From Gimesia aquarii (GTDB lineage: Bacteria > Planctomycetota > Planctomycetia > Planctomycetales > Planctomycetaceae), in NCBI RefSeq assembly GCF_007748175.1, contig NZ_CP037422.1, positions 2,625,231 to 2,689,230 on the forward strand: a stretch of 64,000 bases of DNA, written 5' to 3'. Positions 26,945 to 35,664 of the stretch are shown here, in pieces (position 1 is the first letter of the stretch; the number at the start of each line of letters is the position of its first letter). The position numbers and the translations under genes are program-made. The notes under the pieces were generated by a model. The model had not been told where the DNA came from and did not search any database. It worked only from the letters and a program-made list of their open reading frames with translations.

Positions 26945-27457
26945 ATGGCATCACAACCATTATCTGACAATTTACCTGAAATACGCATTGGTTCTGGCCA
27001 GGACTGCCACCGGCTCGCATCCGGCTACCAGCTCATTATAGGAGGAGTCCCCATTGAGTTTGAAATGGGACTTGTTGGACATAGTGATGCGGACGTCCTG
27101 CTGCATGCGATAACGGATGCTCTCCTGGGAGCAGCCGGTCTGGGTGATATCGGCGAGATGTTTCCTAACACGGAAGAGCGCTGGAAAGATGCCGACTCAC
27201 GAGATTTACTGATCGCAGCCTACCAGAAGGTTCAGAAGGCAGATTGGCAAATAGTAAACCTGGATTGCACAATTTCGGCTGAACGACCTAAACTAGCTGC
27301 TTACAAACCATTAATTCGAAAATCAATCGCCACGACACTCAACATTCACGAGCAGCAAATTAACATCAAAGCCAAAACAGGAGAACGTGTGGGTCCGGTG
27401 GGAAGACAAGAAGCGATGACGGCAGATGCTATCGTGCTTTTAACACGTGAAAAATAA
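26945..27457 (+). CDS. ispF: 2-C-methyl-D-erythritol 2,4-cyclodiphosphate synthase
   Basis: A 170-residue protein of the normal IspF length. It has the GQDCHRL metal motif (about residue 18, Asp-x-His), the family signature GHSDADVLLHAI (about 44), GDIGEMFPNT (about 67), DSRDLL and the C-terminal KAKTGERVGPVGRQEAMTADA. It cyclises CDP-ME 2-phosphate to MEcPP with loss of CMP, a step of the MEP isoprenoid pathway, and forms a trimer with a zinc at each interface. It sits 76 bases ahead of cysS on the same strand, a common neighbour pairing. It is not fused to IspD. Confidence 0.95.
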   Translation: MASQPLSDNLPEIRIGSGQDCHRLASGYQLIIGGVPIEFEMGLVGHSDADVLLHAITDALLGAAGLGDIGEMFPNTEERWKDADSRDLLIAAYQKVQKADWQIVNLDCTISAERPKLAAYKPLIRKSIATTLNIHEQQINIKAKTGERVGPVGRQEAMTADAIVLLTREK

Positions 27458-27533
27458 ATGAATGACAACCTGTGCTTGCTTCAGCAAGCGAACCCTTAAT
27501 TGATAACAGAAAGTAATTCAGGTATTTGGGACA

Positions 27534-29090
27534 ATGACACTAAGAATTTACAATACTCTGAGTCGAAAAAAAGAAGACTTTCAAACTCTCAAACCAGGGA
27601 AAGTGGGTATCTATCTCTGTGGCCCCACAGTTTATAAACATGCTCACATCGGCCACATGGTGGGACCGGTGATTATCGATACCATCGCACGCTATTTAAA
27701 GTACAACAACTATGAAGTCAAATTCGTCAACAATATCACAGACATCGACGACAAGCTGATCAACAGAGCCGCCGAACTGAGTACCACGGTGGACAAGTTG
27801 GCGACTGAGATGACCCAGGATTACTTTGAAAACCTGGAAACAATGGGCGTCGATACGATTACTGATTTCCCCAAAGCAACCGATTACATCCCGGAAATGC
27901 TGGAGATCATTCAATCGTTGATCGAGAAAGGCAATGCGTATCCTCTCGATGGGGACGTCTATTTTTCGGCGGAGTCAGATCCTAATTATGGTTCTCTCAG
28001 CGGCCGCAAAATTGAAGAAATGATTGCGGGCACTCGTGTGGAAGCCAATGATAAAAAGAAGAACCCTGCTGACTTCGCACTTTGGAAACGATCGCGCGAG
28101 GGAGAACCTGCCTGGGACAGTCCCTGGGGACCAGGTCGTCCTGGTTGGCACATTGAATGTTCGGCTATGAGCCGCAAATTACTTGGGGATTCGTTTGACA
28201 TCCATGGTGGTGGCCTCGATTTAATGTTCCCACATCATGAAAATGAACGCGCACAGTCAGAATGCTGTACGGGAAAAAATTACGTGCGTTACTGGGTCCA
28301 CAATGGATTAATGCAGGCCAGTGATGCTCCCGGGAAAGTGGGAGGACAACACGACCGTCACGGAGATGTGGTTGTGGACCAGGAGGCGCAGGAAGCCGAT
28401 AAGCTCTCGGGCTCCAAAGGTGCAGCTTCGGTGAAAGAGCTGTTCGCCATTCATCCCCCTGAGCTTGTCCGTTTGTTTTTACTGTCGACTCATTACCGTA
28501 GCCCCATCGCCTTCAGCGACGAAAATATTCAAGAAACCGGGAAAGGTGTCGAAGGATTCTACCGCTTCTTTGAGACGTATGAGCGGATCACAGGAGAAAG
28601 CTTTTACAATCTTCCTGCGTCAGAAAAACGAGAACATTCGGTTTCTCTGGAAGGAACGCCTGCGGAATACTTCCAGCAGCTATCAGAATTGCGTCAACGA
28701 TTTCTGGAAGCAATGGATGACGACTTTAATACCGGGGGAGCGATCGGTGTACTATTCGAGTTACGTTCTACATTGAACGCATTAATCCATGAAGAAAAAC
28801 TGGATGGTGAAGGAAAACAGAACCAGCCTATGATTGAGGCATTGAAATCGGGAGCCTGCCTGCTGAAAGAATTGTCGAATCTATTGGGTGTATTCCGCAA
28901 AGCACCTGAAAAAGAAGCAGAGGCCGATGATGGACTCGCCAATCAGTTGATGGAATTGGTATTGGAAATCCGAGAGGAGGCGCGTGCCAGTAAAAACTGG
29001 GACATCGCTGACAAAATTCGTGATGGACTGGCTGCTTGTCAAATTACTGTCGAAGATCGTCCTGAGGGTAGTCTCTGGCGTCGTGGCTAG
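27534..29090 (+). CDS. cysS: Cysteinyl-tRNA synthetase, with an altered KMSKS region
   Basis: A 518-residue class I synthetase. The front shows LCGPTVYKHAHIGH (zinc cysteine and HIGH motif). The remaining zinc ligands are in WHIECSAMS (about residue 207) and HHENERAQSE (about 237). The usual KMSKS loop is replaced by KLSGSKG near residue 289, preceded by an extra stretch rich in Gly, His and Asp (QASDAPGKVGGQHDRHGD). The C-terminal helical anticodon-binding part is present (DDDFNTGGAIGVLFEL, SKNWDIADKIRDGL). Function: charging tRNA-Cys. The loop change may be a lineage feature and does not imply inactivity, because all other motifs are intact. Confidence 0.93.
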   Translation: MTLRIYNTLSRKKEDFQTLKPGKVGIYLCGPTVYKHAHIGHMVGPVIIDTIARYLKYNNYEVKFVNNITDIDDKLINRAAELSTTVDKLATEMTQDYFENLETMGVDTITDFPKATDYIPEMLEIIQSLIEKGNAYPLDGDVYFSAESDPNYGSLSGRKIEEMIAGTRVEANDKKKNPADFALWKRSREGEPAWDSPWGPGRPGWHIECSAMSRKLLGDSFDIHGGGLDLMFPHHENERAQSECCTGKNYVRYWVHNGLMQASDAPGKVGGQHDRHGDVVVDQEAQEADKLSGSKGAASVKELFAIHPPELVRLFLLSTHYRSPIAFSDENIQETGKGVEGFYRFFETYERITGESFYNLPASEKREHSVSLEGTPAEYFQQLSELRQRFLEAMDDDFNTGGAIGVLFELRSTLNALIHEEKLDGEGKQNQPMIEALKSGACLLKELSNLLGVFRKAPEKEAEADDGLANQLMELVLEIREEARASKNWDIADKIRDGLAACQITVEDRPEGSLWRRG

Positions 29091-29133
29091 AATTGTAATT
29101 GTTAGATCAATGCACTGATCGATCGAGTCAAAC

Positions 29134-29664
29134 ATGAATTTAAACTCGACAACGGATGATGAAGAGTTAAGAAATCCCACGCGGTTCCTGGGAATCGACC
29201 CCGGTCTCAACCGGACAGGCTACGCATTACTGGAACATTCGTTAAAAGGCCCGGTGCTCTGTGAAGGAGGAATCATTCGTTCTACTCAGGAATCGAATCT
29301 GGCAAACCGCGTGCATGAAATCGCATCAGGAATTCGGGAAGTCATTGACGAATATCGACCAGATGTAATGGTCATTGAACAGGTTTTTACGACGCCCAAA
29401 TTTCCCAAAAGTTCGATCATCATGGCCCATGCCCGCGGCGCAATCATCTATGTAGCCCACGAAGCAACTGTTCCTGTCGTGCATTATACACCAACTCAAA
29501 TTAAAAGACTCATTACTGGCAGTGGTCGGGCATCTAAAGAACAAATGCAACATGCCATCAAAACAGAACTCGGTCTGAAAACAATTCTGGAACCCAATGA
29601 TGTCGCTGATGCATTTGCGGCAGCTTTGTGCCATTACCATACGATACGCATCGCCTGCATCTGA
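29134..29664 (+). CDS. ruvC: Holliday junction endonuclease RuvC
   Basis: A 176-residue protein. The four acidic active-site positions are present: GIDPGLNRTGY (Asp near residue 18), VIEQVF (Glu near 78) and DVADAFAAALCHY (two Asp near 153). The DNA-binding loop KSSIIMAHARG and the PTQIKRLITGSGRASKEQM block also match. A dimeric RNase H-fold enzyme, it resolves Holliday junctions with RuvAB. An N-terminal extension of about 14 residues precedes the fold. It is 43 bases after cysS and 37 bases before ruvA, so a ruvCA operon is likely. Confidence 0.95.
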   Translation: MNLNSTTDDEELRNPTRFLGIDPGLNRTGYALLEHSLKGPVLCEGGIIRSTQESNLANRVHEIASGIREVIDEYRPDVMVIEQVFTTPKFPKSSIIMAHARGAIIYVAHEATVPVVHYTPTQIKRLITGSGRASKEQMQHAIKTELGLKTILEPNDVADAFAAALCHYHTIRIACI

Positions 29665-29701
29665 CAGGTGAATTCACAAATCATCACTCAATCGAGCAAC
29701 T

Positions 29702-30322
29702 ATGATTACCAATATTCGCGGCGAACTTGTTGAACTCAATCTTACTGAAGCAATTATCTCAGTTGGCGCGTTTGATTATCAGGTTTTTATTCCTGAATTT
29801 GTTCGCCGCCAGTTACAATCGCTCATTGGTCAGGAAGTCAGTCTTAAAACGATCCAGTACATTGAAGGCAATCCACAAAAAGGCAGGCTCACACCTCGCT
29901 TGATCGGCTTTATGAACCATGCAGAGAAAGAGTTCTTTGAACTCGTCTGCTCGGTCGATGGAGTGGGTGTTAAGAAAACCTTGCGTGCGATGGTACGACC
30001 TGTAAAAGAAGTCGCGACGGCCATCGAAGAAAATGATCTCAAGCAACTCACAACCCTGCCTGGCATTGGTCCCGCGGTTGCCGAGCGAATTGTTGCGAAG
30101 CTCAGGCGTAAAATGACGAAATTCGCACTGATTATAGCAAAAGAGTTTCCCGCCGATGAACAGAGCCCGGATGTGTTTGGAGAAGCATATGAAGCACTAC
30201 TGAGCTTAGGATATTCGGCAACAGAAGCCCGCACAAAAGTGGAAACCATCGCTTCCGAAGGGAAAAAATTCAAAAACATCGAAGACTTCTTGACGGCACT
30301 CTATCAACAGGAACGCGGATAA
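29702..30322 (+). CDS. ruvA: Holliday junction branch-migration protein RuvA
   Basis: A 206-residue protein with an N-terminal OB fold ([20 protein letters not shown]), a double helix-hairpin-helix middle domain ([14 protein letters not shown], then [19 protein letters not shown]) and the C-terminal RuvB-contact domain ([20 protein letters not shown]). It binds the four-way junction as a tetramer and loads RuvB. ruvB is not adjacent, unlike the common ruvCAB or ruvAB arrangement. Confidence 0.93.
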   Translation: MITNIRGELVELNLTEAIISVGAFDYQVFIPEFVRRQLQSLIGQEVSLKTIQYIEGNPQKGRLTPRLIGFMNHAEKEFFELVCSVDGVGVKKTLRAMVRPVKEVATAIEENDLKQLTTLPGIGPAVAERIVAKLRRKMTKFALIIAKEFPADEQSPDVFGEAYEALLSLGYSATEARTKVETIASEGKKFKNIEDFLTALYQQERG

Positions 30323-30350
30323 TAGCCGGAAACAGGTGTAAATTCATTTC

Positions 30351-30359
30351 TGCTACAAT
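30351..30359 (+). promoter_or_regulatory. Extended -10 promoter ahead of the HD-GYP gene
   Basis: TGCTACAAT (TGN plus TACAAT) lies 28 bases after the ruvA stop. A 20-bp palindrome starts five bases further on, about where transcription would begin. The leader to the HD-GYP start is about 220 bases. Confidence 0.45.
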
Positions 30360-30363
30360 CACT

Positions 30364-30383
30364 ATAACCGATAGATCGGTTAT
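30364..30383. promoter_or_regulatory. 20-bp perfect palindrome, operator candidate
   Basis: ATAACCGATAGATCGGTTAT: nine-base arms and a two-base centre, placed immediately downstream of a -10 box. The length and symmetry suit a dimeric repressor of the TetR or GntR kind. Confidence 0.5.
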
Positions 30384-30586
30384 GTCTTCACTCAGAAGTT
30401 CTTTGTAAAGCGTCTAAAAAGGTTTACCGTCTGTTCTGGTGCCATATCTAAACTAAATTTTAACAATCCTGCTCTCTTCCTGCGCGGTTCACAAGAATTG
30501 GATTGAACCGGCTCAGCGCATGTCGTTTTAAAATAAATTGATGTTGCATAAACTGAACAAAAACAAAGAACTACGGCGTTAATTTT

Positions 30587-31900
30587 ATGGTTGCTCAATC
30601 GGTCAAAAATAAAGCCAGTCAATACACTTCTTTGGATATTGACCGACTTCGGATGGGAGTCAAATTACAGGCTCCGATTTTTGACGCCGACAGTGAAAAA
30701 AATATCTTGCTGCTGGCCAGCGGTAAAACAATCACAAAAGGTACGATTGAGAACCTGAAAAAGCGCGGCATTCGTAGCGTGCGAGTCCACGAACGCGACC
30801 TGCAGAATTTGATGCTGGCTCCTGGCGAGAGTCAAAATTCCGAACCGAAATCGAATCAGAACAAGCGACGGCAGAAAATTCGGCTCCAATCTGTGCAGGC
30901 CGCTTCGCAAAAACAGGAGATGAATACTCAACGCACAGATTCTCCCTGGCACATTCAAACCAGTTCTTTCTTGCATGAAATCAAACCGGTTCAAAACAGT
31001 AGTTATTCTACTGAAATGAAAAATCAGTATCGGGAACAGTTTACTGCCTTAACTAAAATTACGAATAACGTTTACAAGCAACTGCTTTCAACAAAGCAAA
31101 TCAGCATGCGACAGATCTATGACATCACTAATATTTCATTCGTGCAAATGGCAGAGGACATGGATCTTTTTGTCTTGGAAGGAATGACGCCAATTGATGT
31201 CGGCAATTTCTGTAGACATGGGCTGCAAATGTCGAGTCTCGCTATGGCAATTGGCACGCAACTCGGATTAAGTCGTGAGAATTTGATAAAGCTTTCCATT
31301 GGTTGTCTATTGCATGATACAGGGATGGATCGCGTGAATTCACAGGCACTCTGGAAAACGAAACCACTCAATCCGATTGAGATTCTCGAGCTAAAAAAAC
31401 ATCCCACGATCACTTATGATTTATTAAATCAAGTCACTGAAGTTCCCACGATCTCGAAGCTCATCGCATATCAAATCCACGAACGCTGTGATGGATCAGG
31501 CTATCCCAGAGGCCAAAAAGGGCACCAAATTCATCCTCTTGCAAAAATTGCCAGTGTGGCAGACGAATTTATTGACCTTGTGTCATCGCGTCCCAACAAA
31601 CTCGGGCTACTACCTTATCAAGCTGCTGAAAAACTCGTCTATGAAGCTTCGTTGGGAAAATATGACTGCAACTCCGTTCGCGCCTTATTGCAATCCATTT
31701 CTCTGTACCCGGTCGGCTCTCTCGTTGAACTTAACAACGGAAAACAGGCTATTGTGATCCGGACAAACCGAACCTATTACGATAATCCGATTGTTGAAAT
31801 CCTAGAACAAGATGGTCTCCATCAATTGACGAATCTCCTGGATTATGACGACGTGCATGTCGTTCGTGCTGTATCTGAACAAGAACTACAAATGGCTTGA
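30587..31900 (+). CDS. HD-GYP domain phosphodiesterase-like protein
   Basis: A 437-residue protein. Residues about 14-80 form an N-terminal domain like those often preceding HD-GYP (LDIDRLRMGVKLQAPIFDAD). A polar linker reaches about 150. The HD-GYP core shows CLLHDTGMD (metal-binding HD near residue 243), KKHPTITYDLL, and HERCDGSGYPRG (GYP signature near 300), then KIASVADEFIDL. The C-terminus (YPVGSLVELNNGKQAIVI) is the usual small beta tail. HD-GYP proteins hydrolyse cyclic di-GMP or related dinucleotides; the intact HD and GYP motifs suggest activity. No receiver domain or transmembrane segment is present, so it is cytoplasmic. Confidence 0.88.
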   Translation: MVAQSVKNKASQYTSLDIDRLRMGVKLQAPIFDADSEKNILLLASGKTITKGTIENLKKRGIRSVRVHERDLQNLMLAPGESQNSEPKSNQNKRRQKIRLQSVQAASQKQEMNTQRTDSPWHIQTSSFLHEIKPVQNSSYSTEMKNQYREQFTALTKITNNVYKQLLSTKQISMRQIYDITNISFVQMAEDMDLFVLEGMTPIDVGNFCRHGLQMSSLAMAIGTQLGLSRENLIKLSIGCLLHDTGMDRVNSQALWKTKPLNPIEILELKKHPTITYDLLNQVTEVPTISKLIAYQIHERCDGSGYPRGQKGHQIHPLAKIASVADEFIDLVSSRPNKLGLLPYQAAEKLVYEASLGKYDCNSVRALLQSISLYPVGSLVELNNGKQAIVIRTNRTYYDNPIVEILEQDGLHQLTNLLDYDDVHVVRAVSEQELQMA

Positions 31901-31941
31901 GTTCCCAGTTAACTCACGATACAAGTAAGCCCTTGAACTGA

Positions 31942-33300
31942 TTATTGCACTAGAGCCACTCTTAAATCCATGACATTGGTCTGCGTGGCACCTGTCTTCA
32001 ATAAACCATTACAGGCTGCAAGACAGGGATAAGAATTGTGTTCTTTCAAAAAAGCATCAGGATCTAACTGAAGTGTATACGCCTGTTGGAGAATGGTAGT
32101 ATCAAGGATGCCACCTGCTGCATCGGTGGGGCCATCTTCTCCATCAGTTCCTCCAGATAGTATGCAGACATTAGAAATTTCCTCATTCCAAAGACGCTGC
32201 ATTGCAGCCAACACGACTTCCTGATTCCGCCCACCTTTACCCGGATTCTGCGTGGAAGACAAATCGACTATAGGTTCGCCTCCACTCAAGACACAAGCTG
32301 GTCTCATAATAGGTCCTCTGCCCGCATAAAACTCGAGGCAAACTTCTGCCAGTTCGACCCCAATTTCAGCAGCAATACCTTCGTTCTCAGAACCCATCGA
32401 GTAGATTTCGTAGCCTAACTCCAGCGCTGTTTGTTTTGCTGCTGCTAATGCAGTCGCGTTGCTGCCAATAATCTGATTGATGACTCTTGTCTGATAAGAT
32501 TTTTTCAGTTCAGAAGATGGTTTCCGATTATTCTCCAGCACTTCCCAAACAGTGGCAGGCACTTGTTGTGGATCTTTTACAAGCCGTTTTAATATTTCTG
32601 CTGCTTCATCCGGTGTTGAAGTGTCAGCAACAGTTGGCCCGGAAGCAATGAACTCCAATGGATCGCCAACAACGTCTGAAATCACCAGTGCAATTAAAGT
32701 CCCGCAAGTGGCGGCCTCAGCTAAACGGCCTCCCTTGACTTCGGAAATTTGTTTACGAACACAATTCAGCTCCTGAATACTGGCGCCCGACGACATCAGC
32801 AACCGGGTTACAGCCTGTTTGTCTTCCAGCGTCACGGGAGGGAGAGGAGCCGGTAATAACGCACTGCCTCCCCCCGAGATAAGTACCAGACAAATGTCAT
32901 CAGGTGATAAGCTGGAAATCTGCTGAAGAATTTGCTTTGAACCAAACACCCCTTTGGCCGTCGGTTCATTTAAACTGGCAGGTCGCGCTGCGTGCAGATG
33001 GATTCGTTCCAGAGGACGCACACAATCAGCGGGTACGTTCACCCAGCCCAAAAGCTGCTTTTCGAGAAGAGAACCTTTGACAGCCGCTTCCACACCAGCG
33101 GCCATACCGCTACCTGCTTTACCGGCTCCAACAACAAGTAACTTTTTCTGGTCATGTATCGGTATGGAGTGACCACAAATGGTAAGTTCGTTGTCTGTAA
33201 CCTGGATGGCATTGCGGACAAGTGCTTCTGAATCGACTGCCTTGACTCCTGCATGCCAGATCTGTAATGCACGTTCAGTAATTGAAGGAGTTTCAGACAT
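31942..33300 (-). CDS. Glycerate 2-kinase (GckA/MOFRL type)
   Basis: A 452-residue protein. I chose ATG 33300 because CGAGG lies seven to eight bases upstream; a further in-frame ATG at 33324 is unsupported. The N-terminal domain has LLVVGAGKAGSGMAAGVEAA and LISGGGSALLPAPLPPVTLEDK. The MOFRL domain near the end has LSGGEPIVDL, GKGGRNQEVVLAAM and SGGTDGEDGPTDAAGGI. Enzymes of this family phosphorylate D-glycerate to 2-phosphoglycerate, feeding lower glycolysis. It is the last gene of a three-gene minus-strand operon with two small hypothetical genes (33347-34122). Confidence 0.9.
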   Translation of the reverse strand: MSETPSITERALQIWHAGVKAVDSEALVRNAIQVTDNELTICGHSIPIHDQKKLLVVGAGKAGSGMAAGVEAAVKGSLLEKQLLGWVNVPADCVRPLERIHLHAARPASLNEPTAKGVFGSKQILQQISSLSPDDICLVLISGGGSALLPAPLPPVTLEDKQAVTRLLMSSGASIQELNCVRKQISEVKGGRLAEAATCGTLIALVISDVVGDPLEFIASGPTVADTSTPDEAAEILKRLVKDPQQVPATVWEVLENNRKPSSELKKSYQTRVINQIIGSNATALAAAKQTALELGYEIYSMGSENEGIAAEIGVELAEVCLEFYAGRGPIMRPACVLSGGEPIVDLSSTQNPGKGGRNQEVVLAAMQRLWNEEISNVCILSGGTDGEDGPTDAAGGILDTTILQQAYTLQLDPDAFLKEHNSYPCLAACNGLLKTGATQTNVMDLRVALVQ

Positions 33301-33346
33301 AGAGACCTCGGAAGAAAAAAGCATGCACTCGAAGAATATAAAACCG

Positions 33347-33904
33347 TTATGGATCTACTTGCCCCGAAGAAGATTCTGTAACGGTTGTATTTAAAGCACG
33401 CGCGAGCTTTTTTGCAAGGACACGGTCTTCTGCCTCAGCCGGAGGAATACCTTCTTTGATTAATTCTTCCCGATAATGTCGATCTTCTTGATCATACCAC
33501 AGAGGATCAACCTTGGCCTGGGAAATGGAGCTCACTTTCCAGACACCTGTCGAGCTTTTAATAAGATGGATTTCCGGCTTAATGGCATATCCGGTCTTCT
33601 GAATTTGAATTCGAGCCTCAGCGGTCTTTCCCGTCAATCGAACTTGAAGAAAACGATAATCGAGGTTTTCAAGACTCTCCTGTGAATCTTGTTTTAATTT
33701 TGCAGCCAGTTCTGCTTTCTCGGGTGTCAGCAGGGCGCGAATTCGATTTTCATTTCCTGTTTCTAAAGCCTTCACAAACTCTAGCGCAACCTGCTTCACC
33801 TTATAACGATCATAAAACCGCTGTGCACCCCAAACGACCAAAAAGAGGCCCATGGCGATGAGCGCGATAATCAGAAACTTTTGAGACAGCGGCCGTTTGA
33901 CCAT
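33347..33904 (-). CDS. Membrane-anchored protein with NTF2-like periplasmic domain (hypothetical)
   Basis: A 185-residue protein. One N-terminal transmembrane helix (FLIIALIAMGLFLVVWGAQRF) is followed by a region that looks like a small NTF2/SnoaL-type alpha+beta fold (QVALEFVKALETGNENRIRALL, then strand-like YRFLQVRLTGKTAEARI and VWKVSSIS). A charged helical tail follows. Its start codon overlaps the stop of the upstream 72-residue gene (TAATG), so translation is coupled. It lies 46 bases ahead of the glycerate kinase. The function is unknown; a structural or carrier role in the envelope is possible. Confidence 0.65.
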   Translation of the reverse strand: MVKRPLSQKFLIIALIAMGLFLVVWGAQRFYDRYKVKQVALEFVKALETGNENRIRALLTPEKAELAAKLKQDSQESLENLDYRFLQVRLTGKTAEARIQIQKTGYAIKPEIHLIKSSTGVWKVSSISQAKVDPLWYDQEDRHYREELIKEGIPPAEAEDRVLAKKLARALNTTVTESSSGQVDP

Positions 33905-34122
33905 TAGGCGCCCGGGCGAAGATGACTGTAGGCTGAAAGAATGGCATATAAATCAGAGGGAATTTTCACTTCGTCATCGGAAAAGTCAGAGACCCAGGTA
34001 CGACGATAGTAAACCGCTTCTGCTAAAGCGTCTGCAATTTCCCCAAAACGGACATTGACCAAAGAGTCTGCCTGTTCTGGTGTTTCTTCCTCACCGGTGA
34101 AAATTCGAAGTCGATGTTGCAT
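33904..34122 (-). CDS. Small acidic hypothetical protein, first gene of glycerate kinase operon
   Basis: A 72-residue acidic protein (FTGEEETPEQADSLVNVRFG, then DDEVKIPSDLYAIL). No transmembrane segment and no known motif are seen; it looks like one helix-rich small domain. GAGGATCC-type purines precede its ATG. Coupling to the next gene through TAATG supports it being real. Confidence 0.6.
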   Translation of the reverse strand: MQHRLRIFTGEEETPEQADSLVNVRFGEIADALAEAVYYRRTWVSDFSDDEVKIPSDLYAILSAYSHLRPGA

Positions 34123-34484
34123 TTGAGGATCCTTCCCTATATTGAACTAGTCAATTTTTGCGAGGTTAATTCTATAGCCAAGCAGAGGTATTTCCCTGCA
34201 CACAAAAATCATCCAATAAGCACTGAACATACTAAAAGCCAGAATCCGACCTGGCGTAATATTAAGTATCGGCTTAACCAATTTGGCATCTTGACCGAAA
34301 AGTTCGGTTTTTTTTGATTTTATCGGCTGTAAGATCTACTCATTTTACTCAGTATGAAATTGAGTCTGTAAAATTTACCAGTCGATCGGCGAATTTCGCG
34401 CATTGAAATTGATCGTGGATTTTTCAAACAGCAATCTTTGCCGGGTAGAGATGCCACTCGCTTTGAAAAGATTCAGGAATGACC
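34123..34484. other. Intergenic region with an orphan plus-strand terminator
   Basis: About 360 bases between minus-strand genes. It holds ATTGAACTAGTCAAT (34142-34156, a near-palindrome that could serve the downstream operon) and the hairpin at 34294-34315. An overlapping plus-strand frame of 67 codons has no ribosome-binding site. Confidence 0.35.
34294..34315 (+). terminator. Hairpin with eight T, plus orientation, no gene upstream
   Basis: ACCGAA, AAG loop, TTCGGT, then a run of eight T (the first is the last stem base). It suits plus-strand transcription only, yet no plus-strand gene precedes it for over 2 kb. It may end a small RNA transcribed from 34123 onward. Confidence 0.5.
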
Positions 34485-35126
34485 TCATTCAAAACCGAGC
34501 AAGGCCGGAAGTTCGCGCATGGAACGAAAGGATTTCGCGCCGAATGCTTCCAGTTCTGTTGGTGAACTATGGTCGGCATAACCAAGTACCGGAATCCCCG
34601 CAGCGACCGCTGCCTTGACTCCCAGATGACTATCTTCCACAACCACACATTCTTCCGGATGGACTCCCATTTGTGAGGCCGCATAGAGATAAAGATCCGG
34701 TTCTGGTTTCCAGACTCCCAGAGTGTAGGCAGAATAAACTCGTCCTTCAAAGAAATGAAGCAAATCCGTGATTCCCAATGTGAGCGCCATCTTTTCTTCC
34801 GGACCGTTCGAGGCGACACACTTTGTAACGGGAATCGACTCCAGGGCTTCGCGAACTCCTTGAATTGCCTCTAGTTCCGCTTGAAATACTTCTGCCATCT
34901 GCGCGCGCACTTGAGTAGCAAAATCATCCGGTAATTTTTTCCCCATTTGCTCTTCGACGACTGCAATGCAGTCTGCCAGTTTGCCACCTTTAAATTGCTG
35001 AACTGCCTGCTCGGGTGAGAGTGGATAACCCATTTGAGTAATCATCTCCGCCAAGACACGATTTCCCAGGGTTTCACTGTCAACCAGCACTCCATCGCAA
35101 TCAAAAATCACAGCTTTACAGTTCAT
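34485..35126 (-). CDS. HAD-superfamily sugar-phosphate phosphatase / phosphoglucomutase-like
   Basis: A 213-residue protein from ATG 35126; a TTG at 35135 has GAGG closer to it and cannot be excluded. All four HAD motifs are seen: FDCDGVLVDSE (nucleophile and acid Asp), CVASNGPEEK (motif II), GVWKPEPDLYL (Lys) and VVEDSHLGVKAAVAAGIPVLGY (acidic pair). The alpha-helical cap between motifs I and II places it with beta-phosphoglucomutase and related sugar-phosphate phosphatases (class I cap, subfamily IA). The substrate is not readable. It follows the Rieske gene at about 30 bases, probably co-transcribed. Confidence 0.85.
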   Translation of the reverse strand: MNCKAVIFDCDGVLVDSETLGNRVLAEMITQMGYPLSPEQAVQQFKGGKLADCIAVVEEQMGKKLPDDFATQVRAQMAEVFQAELEAIQGVREALESIPVTKCVASNGPEEKMALTLGITDLLHFFEGRVYSAYTLGVWKPEPDLYLYAASQMGVHPEECVVVEDSHLGVKAAVAAGIPVLGYADHSSPTELEAFGAKSFRSMRELPALLGFE

Positions 35127-35155
35127 TTCGCTCAATTCGCCTCTTTGCTGGCTAG

Positions 35156-35467
35156 TTACTCGGGTAATTCAATATAAATACCATCATCTTCCACAAAGAC
35201 GGGAAACGTGGGATGACACAAACGCTGATTCAGGCAATGCTGTCCGGAAGTCACATCAAACTGCCATCCATGCCAGGGACAGGTGACAATCGTTCCATTT
35301 AACGTTCCCTCACCCAACGGCCCCCCCGCATGCGGACAGACTCCATCCATCGCATAATACTGCTGATCCACATGAAATAACGCGATGACTTGATCTTCGA
35401 CAACAAACTCTCCCGCTGATCCTGTGGGAACTTCATCTTCAGCTGCAATCCGTACCTTTTTACCCAT
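35156..35467 (-). CDS. Rieske [2Fe-2S] ferredoxin-like protein
   Basis: A 103-residue protein with GGAGGGG a few bases before its ATG. Both Rieske cluster boxes are present: VCPHAGGPL (C-x-H, about residue 43) and TCPWHGWQFD (C-x2-H, about 63). No transmembrane segment or signal peptide is present, so this is a soluble ferredoxin of the NirD/dioxygenase-ferredoxin type, not a cytochrome bc1 subunit. It would carry electrons to an oxygenase or reductase not found in the window. It lies just upstream of the HAD gene. Confidence 0.88.
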   Translation of the reverse strand: MGKKVRIAAEDEVPTGSAGEFVVEDQVIALFHVDQQYYAMDGVCPHAGGPLGEGTLNGTIVTCPWHGWQFDVTSGQHCLNQRLCHPTFPVFVEDDGIYIELPE

Positions 35468-35664
35468 TTGCCCCTCCGATCCACTTCCTCAAAAGTCCAG
35501 ACACGAGCCAATGACCAAGGTAAGCAGGATCTTGTTGTCAAAGCGATCCATTCAATAGTCGTTCGAAAAGACGGCCAATGAAATAAGACAGTAACGACTC
35601 GACGCGCATCTTTAGAAATCAGGCTCTGAGAGAGGTTGTAGTAGACTTATGCGCCTGAATCAAT

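Noticed and set aside
26727-27041. 104-codon frame overlapping the start of ispF
   Set aside because: It runs into ispF in another frame and has no start signal.
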